From NCBI GenBank assembly GCA_037178675.1, contig JAYMGJ010000573.1, forward strand, positions 1-64,000: a stretch of 64,000 bases of DNA, read 5' to 3'. This DNA comes from Scleroderma bovista. Its lineage: Eukaryota; Basidiomycota; Agaricomycetes; Boletales; Sclerodermataceae. The notes below the pieces were generated by a model. The model was not told the DNA's origin, ran no database searches, and worked only from the letters and a program-made list of their open reading frames with translations. Made by a program: the position numbers and the translations under genes. Positions 55,401-64,000 of this stretch are shown here, in pieces; the stretch's first letter is position 1; each line of letters starts with the position of its first letter.

Positions 55401-55909
55401 ACAATGAAGCATCATGGTGAGACATTGCAAACACCACCACTGCTTTCAGCAGGATGCAACGAATGAGAGAGCAGACTGCAAATGATGGAACACAGATGCA
55501 GTGGACACCATAGCTGCCGGCACAAATAGTGTATATATATTTCCCTAGCTCTGCATGTCTGTAGGAAAAGAGCACTTGTTTCTGTTGTTACTAGTTCTAT
55601 AAAAATGTTATGCAGAGGATTGTAAATAAATAAAAATTGAGTGTTATATATAAAAAATTGTGAAGGATTGTAAAAAAAGTGTAGATGACAATAATATTTA
55701 CATTGAGTAATGCAGCATCATAGGTGATGACTGGCACTTCCCTGAGTTATCAATGGATGTCAGAATGTCAACTTGCTTGTCAGTGATGCCATTGAATTAC
55801 ACAAAACAACAGAGTGACATCTTTAGTTCAGGGTAATAAAATTATTGCACTCACATTATCAATAGCATTACCACACAATGACACAACAACATTTATAGAT
55901 ATCCCTTGT

Positions 55910-56529
55910 TGTCACGACCGTGACATCCGATCACCCTGTACCCTATTGTCCGATCACGTCCACGCGTTCGCCGTCCGTCTATTGTATGTACTCCCTTTTC
56001 CGTTTCTTTCTATCTGTCCTGTATTGCCACCGATCGGTGAGTGCGTTGTCCGTTCTGTCTCTCTGTACTATTACCTAATATGTTTCCTTTCTCGTTTCCG
56101 GTTACTATACGTTCCTGTCCTGTTGCATTACTAACACAATGTCTATCGGTAAACCGGTTATCGCACTTACCGTACTTACTCAGCGCGCAGCGCGGCTGCG
56201 CTCGTCGTTCGTCGGTAATCCCGACTTCCCGTACATCGCCTCATCCGTTCTACTCAGTATAAATACCTAGATACTCAGTCTGTTGTAGTTTCAGTTCGAA
56301 TATTGAATAAGATACTTCTCATCTGTTCTCCCTTCGCACTCCCCGTCTCTGTCTCGTGCAAGTGGTCGTAGACCGTTTACCCTCGGACTCTCCGTCAGAC
56401 CCTCGGTTGGCCTTCCTATCATTCGGGAAGCACGACTACGCTACGTAGCATCTCGGTCTTACCGCTAGACCAACCCCTGACCCCCTGACCCCTCGTAGAG
56501 ATCAGATCAGTGAAGAACTGGTCTTGACA
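55910..56529 (+). mobile_element. 5' LTR of a Ty3/gypsy retrotransposon
   Basis: It starts TGTCACGACC and ends GGTCTTGACA, which are inverse complements with one mismatch. It contains a TATA-like CAGTATAAATACC at about 56257. It is followed by gag sequence and later pol in the same orientation. The 3' LTR lies outside the window, so the borders rest on the TG...CA ends only. Confidence 0.7.
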
Positions 56530-57079
56530 GTATATTCGAACTAAAGTCTTGTATGAGTTCACAATCATCTATGTCCAGGACAATCCAAACTCGCTCGCGC
56601 AAACAACCCAGAACCCTCAGCATCCGACACTCGTCGGGCTGCTGCCTTAAGTGCTCTGACTAGCCTCAGGCGCTCACCCGACTCTGTCTCCCAATTCCAA
56701 GGCTTCTCCGCTCGGAGAGCCTCCTCCCCCGCTCAGTGTCGCCCACTCGCACCGACCCCATGCACCTACTTAGGCCGTCTTACACGGCCACCCGAAGGTG
56801 AAAATCGGCCGAGTGTCACGGGCCAGCGGACAGTAGCCCAAGGATGGATTGTCACCGTGTAACACGGGCTGGGCCCAAGTTGGATATTATCACCTTGTGA
56901 TATGGGTGGGCTATGGTGCTGTTTTAGGGAGTGGATAAGGGTGTAATCACCATGTCATATGTGCGGGCCGAGATTTGCTGTAATGGAAGGTAATGGGTGG
57001 GCTAGGAAACATTAGTACCAATGAATATAGTAGGGCTGAGCCACTTGGAAATAAGGTGGAACTACAAATAGAACTACAG

Positions 57080-57285
57080 GTTCACTGCCAGGGTTTGACT
57101 ACCGCGGGTTAACTACCGCGGGTTAACTAACTTGGGTTTACTACCGTGGGTTAACTAACTCGGGTTTACTACCGCGGGTTAACTAACTCAGGTTTACTAC
57201 CATGGGTTAACTACTGTGGGCTAACTACTGTGGGTTAACTACCGCGGGTTAACTAACTCGGGTTGACTACTGCAGGTTGACAGCT
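57080..57285 (+). repeat. 14-bp ACCGCGGGTTAACT array, left arm
   Basis: About fourteen imperfect units of ACTACCGCGGGTTAACT / AACTCGGGTTTACT. The mirror array is at 61225-61520. The sequence resembles neither telomere repeat nor coding sequence. Confidence 0.85.
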
Positions 57286-58600
57286 GTGGGTAATAAGGCT
57301 GCGGAAAGAGTATTGTGGCCTAGCACAGCTGTGGTGTACATGTACCTAACAAATAAGGCCATACACACCATGTCCTGGACATGTACAACTGTGTAAATAT
57401 GATTTGCACAGTTAATGCACTGAACTCACAGTCCTACCCGCAGGAAGGATTGTATGGACAGATAAAGCCGCGGGAAAATTACCGCGGCCTAGCACAGCCG
57501 CGGTGTACATGTACCTAACAAATAAGGCCATACACACCATGTCCTGGACATGTACAACTGTGTAAATATGATTAAAGCCACGGGAAAATGTACAACTGTG
57601 TTATGATTTGCACAGTTAATGCACTGAACTCGCAGTCCTACCCGCAGGAAGGATTGTATGGACAAATACAGCCGCGGGAAGATTACCGTGGTGTAGCACA
57701 GCTGCAGTCTACATGTACCTAACAAATAAGGCCATACACACCATATCCTGGGCATGTACAACTGTGTAAATATGATTTGTGCAGTTAATGCACTGAGATC
57801 ACAGTCCTACCCGCAGGAAGGATTATATGGACAAATAAAGCCGCGGGAAGATTACCGTGGTGTAGCACAGCTGCAGTCTACATGTACCTAACAAATAAGG
57901 CCATACACACCATGTCCTGGACATGTCCAACTGTGTAAATATGATTTGCACAATTAATGCACTGAACTCATAGTCCTACCTGCAGGAAGGATTGTATGGA
58001 CAGATAAGCCGCAGGAAAATTACCGCGGCCTAGCACAGCTGCGGTGTACATGTACCTAACAAATAAGGCCATACACACCATGTCCTGGACATGTACAGCT
58101 GTGTAAATATGATTTGCACAGTTAATGCACTGAGATCACAGTTACCCACAGGAAGGATTGTATGGACAAATAAAGCCGCAGGCAAATTACCATGGTGTAG
58201 CACAGCTGTGGTGTACATGTACCTAACAAATAAGGCCATACACACCATGTCCTGGGCATGTACAACTGTGTAAATATGATTTGCGCAGTTAATACACTGA
58301 GAGCAAAGTCCTAGCTGCAGGAAGGATTGTATGGACAAATAAAGCCGCAGGAAAATTACTGTGGTGTAGCACAGCCGCAGTGCACATGCCCCTAATGACT
58401 TAGGCCATACAACACATTTCCTGGGAAGGTACAACTGTGTAAATTATGATTTGCGCAGTTAATGCAACAAGTTATAGACACAGGAAGGATTCTATGGACA
58501 TATATGGCTGCAGGTACAATCCCACAGGTCACAACAGCTTCGGTAAACATGTACCAACCAAATAGGGCCATGAGCCAACCATGTTGTACCCACACAGTGT
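57286..58600 (+). repeat. 169-bp satellite array, left arm
   Basis: About seven units, each with CCGCGGGAAAATTACCGCGG, a GTGTACATGTACCTAACAAA segment, CCATGTCCTGGACATGTACA, TAATGCACTGA and GCAGGAAGGATTGTATGGAC. The period is about 168-169 bases; one unit near 57575 has a 34-base insertion. CpG positions (CCGCGG) often vary to CCATGG, CTGTGG or CTGCAG, as expected from deamination of methylated cytosine. Confidence 0.9.
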
Positions 58601-59300
58601 CATGGAAATTGCAGATCAGACCACTGAGGATGGATTTTCTGCATAGTTATGTCATTTGTGACCCCCATGGTATATCAGTCTTGAATGTGTTTAACATGGA
58701 TACTTGTGGCTCAAAAATATCTAAACAGGTACTACTATACTAGACCCAAAGCCCAATGATATCTACTAAGGAGGCAACCACTCCAGAGATGGCCAAGAGA
58801 GGAAATTGCATATTTCTCATAATCGGGGTTGCATCTGTAGTGTGGCTGTGTATACATTTGCTTACTACCTAGGGGGCTTTGGATTACTACTGCTTGCTCA
58901 CTACAGTATACATAAGTCAATAGCACAAGGGGATTGAGCAAGGGCAGTCAAATAACATACCAGATGGTGTGGGAAAAAGGCTCAAAATTGCGGAGACTTT
59001 CAAAAACATGCAATAGTACACAACACACAATATTGAGTGCTCTATGAATGATGCAATTTTCACTGTCCCTCAATGCTGTTTGTATGCTATTTGTCATTCT
59101 TCACAGCTATCAAACCCCTCAGATGTGACATTGTGCACAATGAAACCCCTGATCAATGCCAACATGTCAATGCTGCAATGTACATGCCATACATCCACAT
59201 GTTCCAGTCTGTGTCTTGTGTCAGGCTAATGGGGGTGTAATCTATGTCTGAATAGCTATTTCAGATGCAAGAAACTCAATAGCACAATCTATACAGATGA
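58601..59300. other. Unique centre of the foldback element
   Basis: About 700 bases not part of the 169-bp arrays. Short frames only (for example 59044-59229) and no recognisable gene. It forms the loop of the palindrome. Confidence 0.5.
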
Positions 59301-61224
59301 GGCTATGAGGTGGTGGCTATGCTACACTGCAGTAAATTTCCCGTGGCTTTATTTGTCCATACAATCCTTCCTGCAGCTAGGACTTTGCTCTCAGTGTATT
59401 AACTGCACAAATCATATTTACACAGTTGTACATGCCAAGGACATGATGTATATGGCCTTATTTGTTGGGTACATGTACACCATGGCTGTGCTAGGCCGTG
59501 GTAATTTTCCTGCAGCTTTACTTGTCAATAGAATCCTTCCTGTGGGTAGGACTGTGATCTCAGTGCATTAACTGCACAAATCATATTTACACAGTTGTAC
59601 ATGCCCAGGACATGGTGTGTATGGCCTAAGTCATTAGGGGCATGTGTATTGCAGCTGTGCTACACCGCAGTAATTTTCCCGTGGCTGTATTTGTCCATAC
59701 AATCCTTCCTGCGGGTAGGACTGCGATCTCAGTGCATTAACTGCACAAATCATATTTACACAGTTGTACATGCCCAGGACATGGTGTGTATGGCCTTATT
59801 TATTAGGTACATGTACACCGCAGCTGTGCTACACTGCAGTAATCTTCCCGCATCTTTATTTGTTGATACAATCCTTCCTGCGGGTAGGACTGCAATCTCA
59901 GTGCATTAACTGCACAAATCATATTTACACAGTTGTACATGTCCAGGACATGGTGTGTATGGCCTTATTTGTTAGGTACATGTACACCACGGCTGTGCTA
60001 GGCCGCGGTAATTTTCCCGCGGCTTTATTTGTCCATACAATCCTTCCTGCGGGTAGGACTGTGATCTCAGTGCATTAACTGCACAAATCATATTTACACA
60101 GTTGTACATGCCCAGGATATGGTGTGTATGGCCTAAGTCATTAGGGGCATGTGCATTGCGGCTGTGCTACACTGCGGTAATCTTTCCACGTCTTTATTTG
60201 TCCATACAATCCTTCCTGTGGGTAGGACTGCGATCTCAGTGCATTAACAGCACAAATCATATTTACACAGTTGTACATGTCCAGGACATGGTGTGTATGG
60301 CCTTATTTGTTAGGTACATGTACACCACGGCTGTGCTAGGCCGCGGTAATTTTCCCGCGGCTTTATTTGTCCATACAATCCTTCCTGCGGGTAGGACTGT
60401 GATCTCAGTGCATTAACTGCACAAATCATATTTACACAGTTGCACATGCCCAGGACATGGTGTGTATGGCCTAAGTCATTAGGGGCATGTGTATTGCGGC
60501 TGTGCTACACCGCAGTAATTTTCCCGTGGCGGTCCATAATCCTTCCTGCGGGTAGGACTGCGATCTCAGTGCATTAACTGCACAAATCATATTTTTGTAC
60601 ATCAGGACATGGTGTGTATGGCCACATGTCCTACACTGCAGTAATCTTCCCGCATCTTTATTTGTTGATACAATCCTTCCTGCGGGTAGGACTGCAATCT
60701 CAGTGCATTAACTGCACAAATCATATTTACACAGTTGTACATGTCCAGGACATGGTGTGTATGGCCTTATTTGTTAGGTACATGTACACCGCGGCTGTGC
60801 TAGGCCGCGGTAATTTTCCCGCGGCTTTATTTGTCCATACAATCCTTCCTGCAGGTAGGACTGCGATCTCAGTGCATTAACTGCACAAATCATATTTACA
60901 CAGTTGTACATGTCCAGGACATGGTGTGTATGGCCTTATTTGTTAGGTACAGTACACCGTGGCTGTATTTGTCCATACAATCCTTCCTGCGGGTGCTAGG
61001 CCGCATATTTAATTTTCCCGTATGGCTTTATCTGTCCATACAATCTTCCCGCATCTTTCCTTCCTGCGGGTAGGACTGCAAGTTCAGTGCATTAACTGTG
61101 CAAATCATATTTACACAGTTGTACATGTCCAGGACATGGTGTGTATGGCCTTATTTGTTAGGTACATGTACACCACAGCTGTGCTAGGCCGCAATACTCT
61201 TTCCACAGCCTTATTACCCACAGT
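59301..61224 (-). repeat. 169-bp satellite array, right arm (inverted)
   Basis: About eleven units of the same satellite in the opposite orientation, some truncated near 60530-60630 and 60950-61060. Repeated plus-strand frames beginning MYMPRTWCVWP arise once per unit. Because 169 is not a multiple of three, they are not one long gene. Confidence 0.9.
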
Positions 61225-61520
61225 TGTGTCAACCTGCAGTTAGTCAACCCGAGTTAGTAAACCCGCGGTAGTTAACCCTGCAGTAGTTAGCCCACAGTAG
61301 TTAACCCTTATGGTAGTAAACCTGAGTTAGTTAACCCGCGGTAGTAAACCCAAGTTAGTTAACCCGCGGTAGTAAACCCACAGTAGTTAACCCGCGGTAG
61401 TAAACCCATGGTAGTAAAAGTTAGTTAACCCACGGTAGTAAACCCAAGTTAGTTAACCCGCGGTAGTAAACCCAAGTTAGTTAACCCGCGGTAGTTAACC
61501 CGCGGTAGTCAAACCCTGGC
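61225..61520 (-). repeat. 14-bp array, right arm (inverted)
   Basis: AGTTAACCCGCGGTAGT / AAACCCAAGTTAGTT units, the mirror of 57080-57285. The terminal inverted repeat continues from here to 61848. Confidence 0.85.
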
Positions 61521-62703
61521 AGTGAACCTGTAGTTCTATTTGTAGTTCCACCTTATTTCCAAGTGGCTCAGCCCTACTATATTCATTGGTACTAATGTTT
61601 CCTAGCCCACCCATTACCTTCCATTACAGCAAATCTCGGCCCGCACATATGACATGGTGATTACACCCTTATCCACTCCCTAAAACAGCACCATAGCCCA
61701 CCCATATCACAAGGTGATAATATCCAACTTGGGCCCAGCCCGTGTTACACGGTGACAATCCATCCTTGGGCTACCGTCCGCTGGCCCGTGACACTCGGCC
61801 GATTTTCACCTTCGGGTGGCCGTGTAAGACGGGACAAAGTAGGTACATTATGTGTACATTCTTAGTCCAGTGCGAGCTCAACTTCCAGGACCGACCGAAG
61901 GCTTTTCGCACTGACCGAACCAAGGTCACGTTCGTGCAGTCGTACCTCAAAGGAATGGCTCTCGAATGGTTCAAGCCAGACCTACTCGGTGCAGGAGACC
62001 CCCTCAACCGTCCGATCTGGATGACCGATTTGGAAGAGTTCGTCATTGAACTCCAAACAACCTTCGGTCCCCACGACCCAGTTGCCGACGCCGAGCATCA
62101 GCTCGACCACCTCCGCATGAAGGAAAACCATCGTGCCAACAGATACGTGGTTGATTTCAACCGTATCGCGTCTCAGGTTCGGGGCTACGGCGATGGCGCC
62201 CTACGCCATCACTTCTATACAGGTCGCCCCGACCGAATCAAGGACGAGATAAGCCGCGTCGGTAAACCGCGCACTCTGAACGGTCTTCGCGTCCTCACCC
62301 AGGAGATCGACGCCCGATATTGGGAACGCAAGGAAGAGGTCGCTCGTCAGAATAAGACCTCTACCAGCACTAGTACCAACACCCCCAACACCAAGTCGGG
62401 TAAGACCGACAAGGGTAAATCCTCGGGCAACACTGCCCAGTCCTCTTCGTTGTCAACTGTGACTCAGAAAGCCAACAAGTCGGGCAAGACTACTGAGCTT
62501 TCGGACAAGCTCGGCAAGGACGGCAAGCTGACCTCTGAGGAACGCAAGCGCAGGTTCGACATGAATCTGTGCATGTTCTGTGGAGCAACTGGCCACAAGG
62601 CCAAGGACTGCCCCAAGTCAGGCTCCCGAGCAGCCAAGGCTAGGGCAGCTACTGCCGCTACCACGAACACGTCGGAAGCCAAACCGACGGCCTCCACTGA
62701 GGC

Positions 62704-62710
62704 AAAAAAA
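62704..62710 (+). promoter_or_regulatory. Candidate -1 ribosomal frameshift site (A AAA AAA)
   Basis: Exactly seven A lie in the gag frame as A-AAA-AAA, directly followed by the gag stop TAG. A -1 slip gives GGC AAA AAA ATA GAT and stays open into pol. This is the classical slippery heptamer arrangement for making a Gag-Pol fusion. Confidence 0.7.
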
Positions 62711-64000
62711 TAGATAGCAACTCCCGAGACTCCGCACAGAGTGGGAGTTGCGTTGTTCCCGACTGTGCACCTATGGAGGCCCGACTCAACGCAGCCGCTC
62801 TTTCCGATCTGAATTCTCTCCGACCCTCTGTAACAATCGTTGACCATACTATGCCTTCCTTTCCTGCGTTAGTAGATTCGGGTTCTACCCACTGTTTTGT
62901 AGATCCGTCATTTGCCAATATGAACACTCTTTCGCGCTACTCGGTATCCCCGATCGTTCTCCATCTATTTGACGGTACCACCACCACCATAATTACCGAA
63001 GCAACCGATCTACCTATCCGTTTTCCCTCTGGCGACGTCACCCCAATGACATTTTATGTCACCCCGTTGGACTCTGACTGTAAGATCGTTCTCGGACACA
63101 ACTGGCTCACCCGATACAATCCGTTGATTGACTGGGTATTGAGCAGTATTAAGTTCAGAACATCTACGCAGCAAGTGCCAACCCCGAGCTCACTCCCCGA
63201 CCCTGTAGCGCCCTCACCGAGCGCGCTGAGACTCGACGCTACGTCAGTCTCATCTCCTTCCCCGACCGACTCGCCTCAGGCTCCCGGTCTTCGGGCACCA
63301 CCTATCGCTCTCATCAACGCTGCAGCCTTTCTAAAGGCCTGCCAGCTCGATGGCTCTCAACAGTTCTCTGTCCAGCTGAAGCCTGACGGTAGCTTTCGCG
63401 CTGCGTCGGTCGACGCTGCTCCCGACCTCTCCTCTGTCCCCGAGGCATACCACGACTTTGCCAACGTCTTTAGTAAGGCGAAAGCATCGGTACTCGCGCC
63501 TCACCGGGAACACGACCTCAAGATAGAACTGGAAGAAGGAGCGCCATTACCACCTGGAAGACTCTACTCTCTCTCCCCTGTCGAGCTCGAAACCCTTCGG
63601 GCATTCATCGACGAAAACCTTCGCTTTGGTTTCATCCGTCCGACCTCATCCTCCCATGCAGCCCCTGTCCTCTTTGTCAAGAAGAAGGATGGCTCTCTCC
63701 GACTCTGCGTCGACTACCGAGGACTCAACAAAATATCAAAGAAGGATCGGTACCCTCTACCTCTCATCTCCGACCTACTCGACTCTCCGAGTCGGGCAAA
63801 GGTCTACACTAAAATCGACCTAAGGCATGCTTACCATCTGGTTCGCATTGCCGAAGGTGATGAGTGGAAAACCGCCTTCAGGACTCGCTATGGCTCGTAT
63901 GAGTGGCAGGTGATGCCCTTCGGTCTCACCAATGCCCCTGCAGCTTTTCAGCGGTTCGTCAACTCGGTCTTCGCGGACATGCTCGATGTCTGCGTCGTAG
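62710..64000 (+). CDS. Ty3/gypsy pol: protease and reverse transcriptase (partial)
   Basis: The frame is open from the gag overlap through 64000, where it runs off the window. The aspartic protease active site is VDSGSTHCFV at about 62872, followed by CKIVLGHNWL (about 63080). After a Pro/Ser-rich linker the reverse transcriptase begins: GFIRPTSSSHAAPVLFVKKK, LRLCVDYRGLN (about 63697), YTKIDLRHAYH (about 63805), MPFGLTNAPAAFQ (about 63913). The sequence ends just before the expected YxDD motif. The first ATG is at 62773, but expression by -1 frameshift from gag is more likely. Pol copies the element RNA into DNA. RNase H and integrase should lie beyond the window. No lesion is seen. Confidence 0.92.
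   Translation, partial: MDSNSRDSAQSGSCVVPDCAPMEARLNAAALSDLNSLRPSVTIVDHTMPSFPALVDSGSTHCFVDPSFANMNTLSRYSVSPIVLHLFDGTTTTIITEATDLPIRFPSGDVTPMTFYVTPLDSDCKIVLGHNWLTRYNPLIDWVLSSIKFRTSTQQVPTPSSLPDPVAPSPSALRLDATSVSSPSPTDSPQAPGLRAPPIALINAAAFLKACQLDGSQQFSVQLKPDGSFRAASVDAAPDLSSVPEAYHDFANVFSKAKASVLAPHREHDLKIELEEGAPLPPGRLYSLSPVELETLRAFIDENLRFGFIRPTSSSHAAPVLFVKKKDGSLRLCVDYRGLNKISKKDRYPLPLISDLLDSPSRAKVYTKIDLRHAYHLVRIAEGDEWKTAFRTRYGSYEWQVMPFGLTNAPAAFQRFVNSVFADMLDVCVV

Larger units (their letters stand above)
56760..61848. mobile_element. 5.1-kb foldback element with KDZ/TET-type ends
   Basis: Ends: CCCATGCACCTACTTAGGCC on the left, and on the right, read inward on the minus strand, CATAATGTACCTACTTTGTC. Both then have CCGTCTTACACGGCCACCCG and AATCGGCCGAGTGTCACGGG. 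The left 56760-57290 and right 61200-61848 are inverted copies of each other, and so are the inner arms, so the whole is one large palindrome with about 0.6 kb of unique centre (58620-59300). The ends resemble those of the 20-kb element at 28507 and 48502. There is no gene inside. It interrupts a gypsy gag gene, so it inserted after that retrotransposon. Confidence 0.85.
56552..62713 (+). pseudogene. Ty3/gypsy gag, split by the 5.1-kb insertion
   Basis: The 5' piece (about 56605-56759) encodes SASDTRRAAALSALTSLRRS and SPDSVSQFQGFSARRAS. An ATG at 56552 is in another frame and soon hits a stop, so the true start is unclear. After the insertion gag resumes at about 61855 with FLVQCELNFQDRPKAFRTD and continues without stops through LKGMALEWFKPDLL, the RYVVDFNRIASQ capsid region and a Ser/Thr/Lys linker to the zinc knuckle CMFCGATGHKAKDC, ending with TAG at 62711-62713. 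Gag forms the capsid and binds RNA. Some capsid sequence between the two pieces may have been lost at the insertion. Confidence 0.8.

Noticed and set aside
56552..56650. Gag start at the ATG at 56552
   Set aside because: That frame reaches a stop after about 36 codons, while the better gag-like frame is different, so the start is left open.
57080..57285. Telomere-like repeat
   Set aside because: The unit is ACCGCGGGTTAACT-like, does not match TTAGGG-type fungal telomeres, and is mirrored inside a transposon.
59595..61243. Series of similar 88-104-codon frames (MYMPRTWCVWP...)
   Set aside because: One frame per 169-bp satellite unit. The unit is not a multiple of three and the frames are a by-product of the repeat.

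Overview
The window looks like genomic DNA of a basidiomycete fungus, most likely an Agaricomycete. Introns are short (about 45-65 bases) with GTRAGT-type donors. The gene families include fungal-type FunK1 kinases, a Plavaka-type transposase remnant, KDZ transposase, TET/JBP oxygenase and Ty3/gypsy elements. No species can be named from the sequence alone. No tRNA, rRNA or CRISPR array was seen. The region is accessory DNA: mobile elements nested in one another, separated by decayed genes.

From 1 to about 28.5 kb there is a low-complexity dispersed repeat (1-720), a Plavaka-type N-terminal fragment, two FunK1 kinase remnants, one clean seven-exon myo-inositol oxygenase gene (7671-6462, minus) and a TA-flanked 156-bp MITE. 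These are followed by broken pieces of an enhancer-of-polycomb-like gene fused to an amino-acid permease C-terminus, a sedolisin protease remnant, a SAMHD1-like HD hydrolase remnant, a gene with a possible PD-(D/E)XK/Uma2-like domain, several unrecognised genes, and more low-complexity repeat.

The core of the window is one element of about 20 kb, at roughly 28,507-48,502. It has related inverted ends and sits inside another copy of the 1-720 repeat. It carries six genes, five of them readable without stops after splicing. They are: a KDZ-superfamily transposase of about 1,000 residues with a CxC2-like cysteine cluster (39291-35769, minus); a TET/JBP-family 2-oxoglutarate/Fe(II) DNA-base dioxygenase (31425-32688, plus); a divergently placed 229-residue protein (31149-30365, minus); a basic NLS-containing protein (39713-42104, plus, 3' exons uncertain); a 393-residue Pro/Ser-rich protein (43487-42187, minus); and a 589-residue zinc-cluster plus coiled-coil protein (46543-44577, minus). 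Between them lie arrays of 16-17-bp units that all share a TGCCG core, and a 1.7-kb palindrome. KDZ transposons that travel with TET/JBP genes are a known fungal theme. This copy is notable for having intact genes, recognisable ends and internal arrays.

From 48.5 kb onward come the other half of the host repeat, a third FunK1 remnant, an LTR-like segment, degenerate repeats and the 5' part of a Ty3/gypsy retrotransposon: LTR 55910-56529, gag, then pol running off the end. A slippery heptamer of seven A sits just before the gag stop. The gag gene is split by a 5.1-kb foldback element (about 56,760-61,848). Its ends match those of the 20-kb KDZ/TET element, and its arms are inverted arrays of a 169-bp satellite. 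It is probably a non-autonomous partner moved by the same machinery.
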